NCBI GenBank assembly: GCA_045226335.1
Contig: JBGVCH010000109.1
Location: 1-9,130 of the forward strand
Source of the DNA: RUG11272 sp045226335
GTDB taxonomy: Bacteria; Bacillota; Clostridia; Christensenellales; Aristaeellaceae
Reading direction: 5' to 3'
DNA: 9,130 bases
The position numbers were made by a program, and so were the translations under genes. Shown here one piece after another: positions 1-4,928 of this stretch; position 1 is the stretch's first letter; each line of letters starts with the position of its first letter. The notes beneath the pieces are model-generated. The model worked only from the letters and a program-made list of their open reading frames with translations. It was not told the DNA's origin and did no database searches.

Positions 1-84
1 GCCATGGAGCAGGGCCTGCGCTTCGCCATCCGTGAAGGCGGCCGTACCGTGGGTTCCGGCGTCGTGGCCAAGGTCATCGAATAA
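1..84 (+). CDS. tuf: Elongation factor Tu, C-terminal end (partial)
   Basis: The window opens inside a reading frame whose last 27 residues end in GGRTVGSGVVAKVIE followed by TAA. This is the highly conserved C-terminus of elongation factor Tu, from the beta-barrel domain III that helps bind aminoacyl-tRNA and carry it to the ribosome in the cytoplasm. The REGGRTVGSGVV stretch is nearly invariant in bacterial EF-Tu. The start lies outside the window, so length and GTPase motifs cannot be seen. Its place just before rpmG-secE-nusG is the common Bacillota order. Confidence is high because this tail is distinctive even over a short span. Confidence 0.97.
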   Translation, partial: AMEQGLRFAIREGGRTVGSGVVAKVIE

Positions 85-93
85 TCACCCGCG

Positions 94-112
94 CGTCTCC
101 CTGAGGGAGGCG
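94..112 (+). other. Hairpin between tuf and rpmG
   Basis: CGTCTCCC (94-101) pairs with GGGAGGCG (105-112) around a TGA loop, giving an 8-bp stem with one G-U pair. It starts 9 nt after the tuf stop. No T-run follows, so it is not a normal intrinsic terminator. It may protect the tuf 3' end, act as an RNA processing site or cause partial attenuation. The role is inference; only the pairing is seen. Confidence 0.45.
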
Positions 113-143
113 GGCTGAAGAAAGGCGCAGGAGGTGTCCCAAC

Positions 144-305
144 ATGGCGAATGCTGTTCGTCAAAAGGTCTGTCTGGCTTGCACGGAGTGCAAACAGCGC
201 AACTACAACAACATGAAGAACAAGAAGAACACCCCGGATCGCATTGAGCTGAAGAAGTACTGCCCCTTCTGCAAGAAGCACACGGTTCATCGCGAAACCA
301 AGTGA
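144..305 (+). CDS. rpmG: 50S ribosomal protein L33 (bL33), zinc-binding form
   Basis: This 53-residue protein is a small component of the large ribosomal subunit near the E site. Two Cys pairs, C13-TE-C16 and C40-PF-C43, form the zinc ribbon of the so-called C+ paralogue, as opposed to the zinc-free form that some bacteria switch to under zinc limitation. The basic middle (NMKNKKNTPDRIELKKYCPFC) and the HRETK end are typical of L33, and the length is normal. The ATG at 144 is preceded by AGGAGGT (129-135) with an 8-nt gap, an excellent ribosome binding site. It is too short to appear in ORF lists with common length cut-offs, but the match to the family is clear. It lies 59 nt after tuf and 33 nt before secE, probably in the same transcript. 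No tRNA-Trp gene, often found here in relatives, is seen. Confidence 0.97.
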   Translation: MANAVRQKVCLACTECKQRNYNNMKNKKNTPDRIELKKYCPFCKKHTVHRETK

Positions 306-338
306 TTCTCCGTGAAAACTGCGTGAGGATGTGAAAGT

Positions 339-1319
339 ATGGCTGACGAGAAGAAAACCTCGGAACAGAACACGAAGAAGCCTGTCAAGGGGCAGGACAA
401 CAAGCAGGACGCCGGGGAAAACAAAGTGATCGCCTGGTTCAAGAAGCTCCCCAGCCGGATCGCGACGCCCTTCAAGAACATGGCGAACGAGCTCAAGCGC
501 GTCACCTGGCCCAGCAAGCAGAAGCTGATCCGGTACAGCGTGCTGGTGCTGCTGTTCATCCTGTTCATGTCCGTTCTGGTGGGTCTGCTGAACCTGGGCG
601 CCACGGAAGTCGTGCGCGGCCTGAACAGCCTGGCCCCGAAGCAGAACAACACCACCAATGTCACCGATCTGAACGGCGAGACTGACGCGGTTCCGCCGGT
701 GACGACTGGGTCCGATGAGGCCGATCAGTCCAACGAAGGTCCCGCAGAGACCAAAGAAGTCCCCGTGGAAACCAAAGAAGCTCCCGTAGAGACTGCTGAG
801 GAAACCAAGGAAGCCGCGGCTGAAGAGACCGCAGAGGCTCCCGTGGAGACAGAAGAAGCCGCCGTCGAGACCGCCGATGGATCCAAGGAAGCTGCTGTGG
901 CTGAAGAGACCGTAGAAGTTGCCAAGGAAACCGAGGAAGCCGCCAAGGAGACCGAAGAGGCTGCCAAGGAGACCGAGGAAGCCGCCAAGGAGACCGAAGA
1001 GGCTGCCAAAGAAACTGAGGAAGCCGCCAAGGAATCCGAAGAGGTTGCCGGCGAGAAGTCCCTCATCGAGCAGCTGACAGGCGAGTGGAATTTCAACGGT
1101 GGCATCATCAACGCGAATGAAGATGGCACTTGGAATTTCACGATGGGCGGCAAGGAGTACGACCACGGTACCTGGACGCTCAACGAGAATGGCACGTTCA
1201 CGGTTGACAGTGAGGAGTACAAGGACTACATCGTTCGTTACGACGCCGAAACCGACAGCCTGGTTGAGGTCGACGAAAACGGTGCCGATGTCGAAGGCGG
1301 CGCAAAGTTCACCCGCTGA
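339..1319 (+). CDS. secE: SecE translocase subunit with long extracellular C-terminal extension
   Basis: SecE clamps SecY in the SecYEG protein-export channel. The SecE core is residues 1-100: a charged N-terminus, the amphipathic helix with the family motif ELKRVTWPSK (51-60), and one membrane span at about 66-88. Gram-positive SecE normally ends at roughly 60-100 residues; this one is 326. The rest has three parts: a polar linker (101-135), a low-complexity Glu/Ala/Lys/Thr/Val stalk (136-236) that includes six 7-residue repeats of the AAKETEE type (194-235), and an 86-residue domain (241-326) rich in Gly, Trp, Thr and Asn with alternating beta-like pattern (LTGEWNFNGG, GTWNFTMGG, GTWTLNENGTFTV). 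SecE has its N-terminus in the cytoplasm, so the extension should lie outside the cell. No stop or frameshift separates core and extension. TGAGGAT (324-330) serves as ribosome binding site. I do not recognise the end domain; it loosely resembles small lipocalin-like beta domains. It is 31 nt before nusG. Confidence 0.93.
   Translation: MADEKKTSEQNTKKPVKGQDNKQDAGENKVIAWFKKLPSRIATPFKNMANELKRVTWPSKQKLIRYSVLVLLFILFMSVLVGLLNLGATEVVRGLNSLAPKQNNTTNVTDLNGETDAVPPVTTGSDEADQSNEGPAETKEVPVETKEAPVETAEETKEAAAEETAEAPVETEEAAVETADGSKEAAVAEETVEVAKETEEAAKETEEAAKETEEAAKETEEAAKETEEAAKESEEVAGEKSLIEQLTGEWNFNGGIINANEDGTWNFTMGGKEYDHGTWTLNENGTFTVDSEEYKDYIVRYDAETDSLVEVDENGADVEGGAKFTR
918..1043 (+). repeat. 21-bp tandem repeat with 42-bp higher-order period inside secE
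   Basis: Six consecutive 21-bp units encode the heptad A-A-K-E-T-E-E (first unit V-A-K-E-T-E-E, last A-A-K-E-S-E-E). Synonymous codons alternate between neighbouring units: GCC GCC with GAA GAG, then GCT GCC with GAG GAA. The true DNA period is therefore 42 bp, which suggests that a two-heptad unit was duplicated recently. The frame is kept throughout, and copy-number change in multiples of 21 bp would only alter stalk length. Confidence 0.9.
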
Positions 1320-1350
1320 TTCCCTACCCAATGATTTCAGGAGCAGAATC

Positions 1351-1929
1351 ATGAGCGACAACACCAACAAAACCCAGGAATCCATGGTGCCGCAGGAGCA
1401 GGCCGGCAAGCTCTGCTGGTATGTGGTCCACACCTACTCGGGGTATGAGAACAAGGTTCTCGACACCCTGCGCAAGAGCGTGGACAACAGCCCGGAGATG
1501 TCCAAGCTGATCCTGGACATCCGGATTCCCATGGAAGAGGTCGAGGAGATCCGCAACGGCAAGCGCGTCAAGGTGCAGCGCAAGATCTATCCCGGCTACG
1601 TGATGGTGCAGATGATCTGGACCACCGAGAGCTGGTATCTGGTGCGCAACACCCGCGGCGTGACGGGCTTTGTGGGCCCCGAGAGCAAGCCGGTCCCGCT
1701 GTCCGACGAGGAAGTGGAGCGCATGCTCAACCCGACCCCCGCGGAGATCAAGACAGACATCGCCATCGGCCAGGATGTCCGGGTGCTCTCCGGCACGCTG
1801 GAAAACCTGATCGTCCCGGTGGAGGACATCGACCCGATCCTGGGCACCGTCACGGTGAAGGTGATGATGTTTGCCGGCCGCGAGCAGCTGGTGGAGCTGC
1901 CCATGGATCAGGTACAGAAGGTGGACTGA
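1351..1929 (+). CDS. nusG: Transcription termination/antitermination factor NusG
   Basis: NusG binds the RNA polymerase clamp and influences pausing, termination and coupling to translation. The 192-residue protein has the NGN domain (about 22-127), with the expected WYVVHTYSGYENKV start, KVQRKIYPGYVMVQM core and VRNTRGVTGFVG turn, and a C-terminal KOW domain (about 138-190) ending in VELPMDQVQKVD. The reading frame extends upstream to 1099, overlapping secE, but the ATG at 1351 is preferred: AGGAG (1339-1343) sits 7 nt upstream and the protein then begins with a normal short polar leader. The KOW domain is a little unusual: where NusG proteins normally read about FANFTGTVEEID, this one reads LENLIVPVEDID, losing the conserved glycine. 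It follows secE directly, as in most bacteria, and is likely cotranscribed. Confidence 0.97.
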   Translation: MSDNTNKTQESMVPQEQAGKLCWYVVHTYSGYENKVLDTLRKSVDNSPEMSKLILDIRIPMEEVEEIRNGKRVKVQRKIYPGYVMVQMIWTTESWYLVRNTRGVTGFVGPESKPVPLSDEEVERMLNPTPAEIKTDIAIGQDVRVLSGTLENLIVPVEDIDPILGTVTVKVMMFAGREQLVELPMDQVQKVD

Positions 1930-1946
1930 CCCACCTTCCGCCACAG

Positions 1947-1971
1947 GCTTTCGCACCCTTCGGGGTGAAGC
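1947..1971 (+). other. UUCG hairpin in the rplK leader
   Basis: CACCC (1954-1958) and GGGTG (1963-1967) pair around a TTCG tetraloop. Below them GCTT (1947-1950) and AAGC (1968-1971) can pair with a 3-nt bulge. No T-run follows, so read-through into rplK is expected. It may be an RNA-processing or stability element between nusG and rplK. Confidence 0.5.
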
Positions 1972-1975
1972 AACA

Positions 1976-1995
1976 GTCCTTTCAGGCGAAGGGAC
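1976..1995 (+). other. Second hairpin in the rplK leader
   Basis: GTCCTTTC (1976-1983) pairs with GAAGGGAC (1988-1995) over 8 bp with one G-U, closing an AGGC loop. It ends exactly where the next stem (the putative L1 site) begins, so the two helices could stack. The role is inferred from position only. Confidence 0.45.
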
Positions 1996-2028
1996 GTGGG
2001 AGGAAGCGAAACGCTTCCGCATGACCAC
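1996..2028 (+). promoter_or_regulatory. Putative L1-binding mRNA element before rplK
   Basis: GTGG (1996-1999) pairs with CCAC (2025-2028); an asymmetric internal loop (GA opposite GCATGA) separates it from an inner 7-bp stem GGAAGCG/CGCTTCC with an AAA loop. L1 is known to repress its own operon by binding an mRNA structure that copies its 23S rRNA site, with paired stems flanking an asymmetric loop. The same GTGGGAGGA...ACCACA frame recurs before rplA. The rplK ribosome binding site AGGAGGTG (2036-2043) follows 7 nt later, so bound L1 could hinder initiation. The structure is seen; the ligand is inferred. Confidence 0.65.
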
Positions 2029-2051
2029 AAAGTTTAGGAGGTGCCATCAAC

Positions 2052-2477
2052 ATGGCAAAGAAAGTCGCTGCATTCATCAAGCTGCAGGTTCCCGCGGGCA
2101 AGGCCAACCCGGCTCCGCCCATCGGCCCCGCGCTCGGCCAGCACGGCGTGAACATCCCCGGCTTCTGCAAGGAGTTCAACGAGCGCACCAAGAACGATGT
2201 CGGCATGATCATCCCGGTGGTGATCACTGTCTACTCTGACCGTTCCTTCACCTTCATCACCAAGACGCCTCCGGTGCCGGTGCTGATCAAGAAGGAGCTG
2301 GGCATCGAGACCGCTTCCGCCCGTCCCAACAAGGACAAGGTTGGTCAGCTGACCAAGGAGCAGGTCAACAAGATCGCGAAGATCAAGATGCCCGACCTGA
2401 ACGCCGCGAGCATCGAGGCCGCCGAATCCATGGTGGCCGGTACAGCCCGCAGCATGGGTGTCACCGTCGAACAGTAA
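2052..2477 (+). CDS. rplK: 50S ribosomal protein L11 (uL11)
   Basis: L11 forms the GTPase-associated centre with 23S rRNA; it is needed for factor action and for RelA-type stringent signalling. The 141-residue length is standard. The N-terminal domain carries KLQVPAGKANPAPPIGPALGQHGVNI (11-35), including the proline-rich face targeted by thiostrepton-type drugs in other bacteria. The C-terminal rRNA-binding domain (about 72-141) holds TPPVPVLIKKELG and the closing IEAAESMVAGTARSMGVTV signature. The ATG at 2052 has AGGAGGTG at 2036-2043 with an 8-nt gap. A structured leader of about 120 nt separates it from nusG, and 60 nt with a second hairpin separate it from rplA. Probably coregulated with rplA through L1. 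Confidence 0.98.
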   Translation: MAKKVAAFIKLQVPAGKANPAPPIGPALGQHGVNIPGFCKEFNERTKNDVGMIIPVVITVYSDRSFTFITKTPPVPVLIKKELGIETASARPNKDKVGQLTKEQVNKIAKIKMPDLNAASIEAAESMVAGTARSMGVTVEQ

Positions 2478-2491
2478 CCATCATCAGACGA

Positions 2492-2524
2492 ATGTGGGAG
2501 GACAGAGCGCCGTTATCACCACAT
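2492..2524 (+). promoter_or_regulatory. Putative L1-binding mRNA element before rplA
   Basis: ATGTGG (2492-2497) pairs with CCACAT (2519-2524) over 6 bp. Inside lies GA on one side and GTTATCA on the other, then a short GG/CC inner pairing with an 8-nt loop. The plan matches the element before rplK. The last paired base touches the rplA ribosome binding site GGGAGG (2525-2530), so a stabilised stem would sit against the SD, a simple way for L1 to shut off its own synthesis. This is known logic for L1 operons; the binding here is inferred. Confidence 0.65.
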
Positions 2525-2537
2525 GGGAGGAATAAGA

Positions 2538-3227
2538 ATGAAGCACGGCAAGAAGTATGTCGAGAGCGCGAAGCTGATCGACAACATGACCCAGTATGAT
2601 CCGGATCAGGCCTGCGAACTGGCCATCAAGACCGGCAAGGCCAAGTTTGACGAGACCGTCGAGGTGTCCGTCCGTCTGGGCGTCGACCCCCGTCACGCCG
2701 ACCAGCAGGTCCGCGGCGCGGTGGTGCTCCCCAACGGCACCGGCAAGGTGACCCGCGTCCTGGTCATCGCCAAGGGCGAGAAGGCCAAGGAAGCCCAGGC
2801 CGCCGGCGCGGACTATGTGGGCGCCGAGGATATGGTCGCCAAGATCCAGCAGGAGAACTGGTTCGAGTTCGATGTCTGCGTTGCCACCCCCGACATGATG
2901 GGCGTGGTCGGCCGCATCGGCCGCATCCTGGGCCCCAAGGGCCTCATGCCCAACCCCAAGTCCGGCACCGTCACCATGGACGTCACCAAGGCTGTCCACG
3001 ACATCAAAGCCGGTAAAGTGGAGTATCGTCTGGACAAGACGGCCATCATCCACTGCCCCATCGGCAAGGTTTCCTTCGGCGTCGAAAAGCTGAACGAGAA
3101 CCTGGCCACCCTGATGGAGGCCATCATCAAGGCGAAGCCCGCCGCCGCCAAGGGCACCTACATCCGCTCGGTCTACCTGAGCGCCACCATGGGCCCCGCG
3201 GTCCGCGTGAATCCGCTGAAGTTCTGA
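2538..3227 (+). CDS. rplA: 50S ribosomal protein L1 (uL1)
   Basis: L1 forms the mobile L1 stalk that guides deacylated tRNA out of the E site, and in many bacteria it also represses its own mRNA. The 229-residue length is normal. Family marks are the N-terminal KHGKKYVES, the RLGVDPRHADQQVRGAVVLPNGTGK block (46-70), domain II with ATPDMMGVVGRIGRILGPKGLMPNPKSGTV (116-144), and the C-terminal YIRSVYLSATMGPAVRV. An in-frame ATG at 2523 exists, but it overlaps the ribosome binding site itself; the ATG at 2538 lies 7 nt after GGGAGG (2525-2530) and gives the family N-terminus, so it is chosen. An intrinsic terminator follows 14 nt after the stop, so this gene ends the ribosomal transcript. Confidence 0.98.
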   Translation: MKHGKKYVESAKLIDNMTQYDPDQACELAIKTGKAKFDETVEVSVRLGVDPRHADQQVRGAVVLPNGTGKVTRVLVIAKGEKAKEAQAAGADYVGAEDMVAKIQQENWFEFDVCVATPDMMGVVGRIGRILGPKGLMPNPKSGTVTMDVTKAVHDIKAGKVEYRLDKTAIIHCPIGKVSFGVEKLNENLATLMEAIIKAKPAAAKGTYIRSVYLSATMGPAVRVNPLKF

Positions 3228-3241
3228 TCGATTGGCTGAAG

Positions 3242-3264
3242 CCCTCCCTTCGGGGAGGGTTTTT
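3242..3264 (+). terminator. Intrinsic terminator after rplA
   Basis: CCCTCCC (3242-3248) and GGGAGGG (3253-3259) form a perfect 7-bp GC-rich stem around a TTCG tetraloop, followed by TTTTT (3260-3264). This is a textbook strong terminator. It ends the tuf/rpmG/secE/nusG/rplK/rplA transcript before rplJ-rplL, which do not follow here. Confidence 0.95.
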
Positions 3265-3318
3265 GCTTTGGCCTGTCGGGGAAGAGATTGTGCGGTGCGG
3301 GTCGCGGGAGAAACGGGC

Positions 3319-3354
3319 AAAAAGCGAAAAACGCTTGCGCGAGCCTCGCTTTTT
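3319..3354 (+). repeat. Inverted repeat around the -35 region of the LRR gene promoter
   Basis: AAAAAGCGA (3319-3327) is perfectly complementary to TCGCTTTTT (3346-3354). The arms lie on either side of the proposed -35 hexamer, the right arm filling the spacer. It could be an operator for a dimeric repressor, or an A-tract/T-tract terminator-like stem working in either direction. A smaller stem, AAGCG-AAAAA-CGCTT, competes with it. Confidence 0.5.
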
Positions 3355-3363
3355 TGTTATACT
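3335..3363 (+). promoter_or_regulatory. Sigma-A-type promoter for the LRR protein gene
   Basis: TATACT (3358-3363) is a 5/6 match to the -10 hexamer and is preceded by TGT (3355-3357), giving an extended -10. A weak -35, TTGCGC (3335-3340), lies 17 nt upstream. The 5' UTR would be roughly 50 nt and contains the SD for the gene at 3419. It sits right after the rplA terminator, as expected for a separate unit. Confidence 0.75.
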
Positions 3364-3418
3364 GTTCGCAGTGATCGGCGGCTCCCGAAGCTGCCGGAGA
3401 GAGAAAGGACTGTCAGCC

Positions 3419-4720
3419 ATGAAAAAGTCTCTGATTGCGGTTTTGATCCTTTTGTGCATGCTCACCGCGGCTGCGTTTGCGGAGGAGGCTGTGGCCACCG
3501 AGGGAACGCCGGAACCGCTGGTGTGCGGATCCTACACCTACGAGCTGCTGGAGGACGGCACGGCGAAGATCGTCAAGTATGACGGCAATGATGAATTCCT
3601 CACGGTGCCCGCGGAGCTGGACGGTGTGGCCGTCACCGTCATCGGCAGCAAGGCCTTTGACAGCACCAAAGCCAAGAGCATCACCCTTTCCGAGGGCATC
3701 ACGGCGCTGGAGGAGGACGCGTTCTATTTCGCGCGCATGACGCGGCTGACGCTCCCGGACAGCCTGACGGTGTTTGGCGAGAATCCGATCAGTTCCTGCA
3801 ATTACCTGGACACGGTTGTCCTTTCTGACACCAACACGGCTCTCAAACTGGAGGATCGCGCGCTGATCGCCGTCGAGGATCAGAGGCTGCTGACGATCCT
3901 GTGGTGCAGGTACGGTTCCATGCCCTTTAATCAGACGGAGTACACTGTTCCGGACGGTGTGCGGATCATCGGCAAACGGGCGTTTTATAGCAACGAGACC
4001 ATTCAGACCCTGCTGCTGCCGGACACGGTCTGCGAGATCGGGAAATACGCTTTTTACGGGAATAAGTCGCTTGTGACGGTTGCGTTCTATGAGAGCGCCG
4101 TCGGATCGGAGGCCGAGCGGACCGGTCTCGCCATCGGGGACGACGCCTTCTTCATCTGCAGTGCGCTGGAGAACGTTGCCATCCCGAGTGATTTCACTGC
4201 GATCGGCGACTCCGCCTTCTACAGATGCACCAGCCTGAAAACGGTCGATCTGCCGGCAGCACTGGAAAGCATCGGCGGTCTGGCGTTCTACGGCTGCGAG
4301 AGCCTGGAGGAAGCCATTCTGCCGGACGGCTTCAAGACCGTCGGCTTCAGCGCGTTTGATGGCTGTGTGTCTCTGAAAAAGCTGCGCCTGCCCGCCTCCC
4401 TGGAGAAGATCGGCAGGGACGCCTTCAACGGTTGCGAGAAGCTCCAGACCATCCGGACCAGCATCAATGTAACGGACAATATGTGCTCCGGCATGACGGG
4501 CCTGAAGATCGTGGAGATCGCGGAAGGCGTTCAGACCATCGGACGGAATGCCTTCAAGGGCTGCACCTCGCTGGAGAAGATCACCCTGCCCTTCAGCCTG
4601 ATGTCCATTGACAGCACCGCGTTTGAGGGCTGCGAAGGCTATTCCTTCGTGGTGCCCGCTGGCAGCTATGCCGAGGAGTACGCCAAATACTACGGTATTC
4701 CCTATACCGTGGCGGAATGA
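3419..4720 (+). CDS. Secreted BspA-like leucine-rich-repeat protein
   Basis: The 433-residue protein starts with a Sec signal peptide: MKK, a hydrophobic stretch to about residue 17, then AFA|EEA for signal peptidase I cleavage near residue 21. The mature part is made almost wholly of BspA/TpLRR-type repeats (LRR_5), about 23 residues each, with the pattern L..v.LP..l..IG..AF.gC.sL. Clear copies include IIGKRAFY, EIGKYAFYG, AIGDSAFYRCTSL, SIGGLAFYGCESL, TVGFSAFDGCVSL, KIGRDAFNGCEKL and TIGRNAFKGCTSL. It ends in AGSYAEEYAKYYGIPYT, a closing motif common in these proteins. Such repeats are known from secreted or surface proteins of gut and oral bacteria and of some protists, often in host or matrix binding. 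No cell-wall sorting signal, membrane anchor or SLH domain is seen, so release is likely. The frame runs back to 3263, but AAAGGA (3404-3409) and the signal peptide fix the start at 3419. The ligand is unknown. Confidence 0.92.
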   Translation: MKKSLIAVLILLCMLTAAAFAEEAVATEGTPEPLVCGSYTYELLEDGTAKIVKYDGNDEFLTVPAELDGVAVTVIGSKAFDSTKAKSITLSEGITALEEDAFYFARMTRLTLPDSLTVFGENPISSCNYLDTVVLSDTNTALKLEDRALIAVEDQRLLTILWCRYGSMPFNQTEYTVPDGVRIIGKRAFYSNETIQTLLLPDTVCEIGKYAFYGNKSLVTVAFYESAVGSEAERTGLAIGDDAFFICSALENVAIPSDFTAIGDSAFYRCTSLKTVDLPAALESIGGLAFYGCESLEEAILPDGFKTVGFSAFDGCVSLKKLRLPASLEKIGRDAFNGCEKLQTIRTSINVTDNMCSGMTGLKIVEIAEGVQTIGRNAFKGCTSLEKITLPFSLMSIDSTAFEGCEGYSFVVPAGSYAEEYAKYYGIPYTVAE

Positions 4721-4734
4721 TCCCCTGAAACGTC

Positions 4735-4748
4735 CGGGCTTTGGCCCG
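4735..4748 (+). other. Small hairpin between the LRR gene stop and its terminator
   Basis: CGGGC (4735-4739) pairs with GCCCG (4744-4748) around TTTG, 14 nt after the LRR gene stop. The real terminator stem starts 3 nt later, so the two hairpins may stack and protect the mRNA end. Confidence 0.45.
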
Positions 4749-4751
4749 ATC

Positions 4752-4780
4752 CCGCTCACCCCGCCGGGTGGGCGGTTTTT
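4752..4780 (+). terminator. Intrinsic terminator after the LRR protein gene
   Basis: CCGCTCACCC (4752-4761) pairs with GGGTGGGCGG (4766-4775) over 10 bp with one G-U, around a CGCC loop, followed by TTTTT (4776-4780). It closes the single-gene LRR transcript and insulates the kinase/phosphatase operon. Confidence 0.93.
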
Positions 4781-4828
4781 CGGTCGGTTTGCGCCATCCG
4801 GAAAATCGCAGAAATCGTCGCAATGGGC

Positions 4829-4857
4829 TTGAAAGTCAGGCCGAATTCCTGTATAAT
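4829..4857 (+). promoter_or_regulatory. Near-consensus promoter for the zinc-ribbon/vWA/PP2C/kinase operon
   Basis: TTGAAA (4829-4834) is 5/6 to the -35 consensus, the spacer is exactly 17 nt, and TATAAT (4852-4857) is a perfect -10. It is the best promoter in the window. Transcription should begin near 4864, leaving a leader of about 65 nt. The leader contains a short hairpin, GCCGT (4882-4886) with ACGGC (4890-4894). No other promoter or terminator is evident before the window end, so one transcript probably covers all five following genes. Confidence 0.9.
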
Positions 4858-4928
4858 CGGAAAATGAAGTGGTGTCGACATGCCGTCTGACGGCTGCGAT
4901 GCGTTTGTTCGGAACAGGAGGTATCACG

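Noticed and set aside
94..112. Terminator after tuf
   Set aside because: The stem is good but no T-run follows and rpmG starts 31 nt later, so I list it only as a hairpin.
306..338. tRNA-Trp between rpmG and secE
   Set aside because: Common in relatives, but only 33 nt are present, too short for a tRNA.
918..1043. CRISPR-like array
   Set aside because: Repeats are contiguous coding units without spacers.
725..1222. Long minus-strand frame rich in Ser/Ala/Val opposite the secE stalk
   Set aside because: It is the complement of the GAA/GCC/ACC repeat codons; no SD or promoter, and it is fully covered by the well-supported secE.
1099..1350. Upstream extension of nusG overlapping secE
   Set aside because: The in-frame extension (MASSTRMKMALG...) is unlike any NusG and lacks an SD; AGGAG before 1351 sets the start.
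2484..3320. 278-codon minus-strand frame opposite rplA
   Set aside because: rplA is certain; this frame is His/Asp/Gly-rich shadow sequence and spans the leader and terminator.
3413..4927. 504-codon minus-strand open frame opposite the LRR gene
   Set aside because: It arises from the GC-rich third positions of the + strand gene, crosses its terminator and next promoter, and its protein shows no domain pattern, whereas the + strand has signal peptide and LRR repeats.
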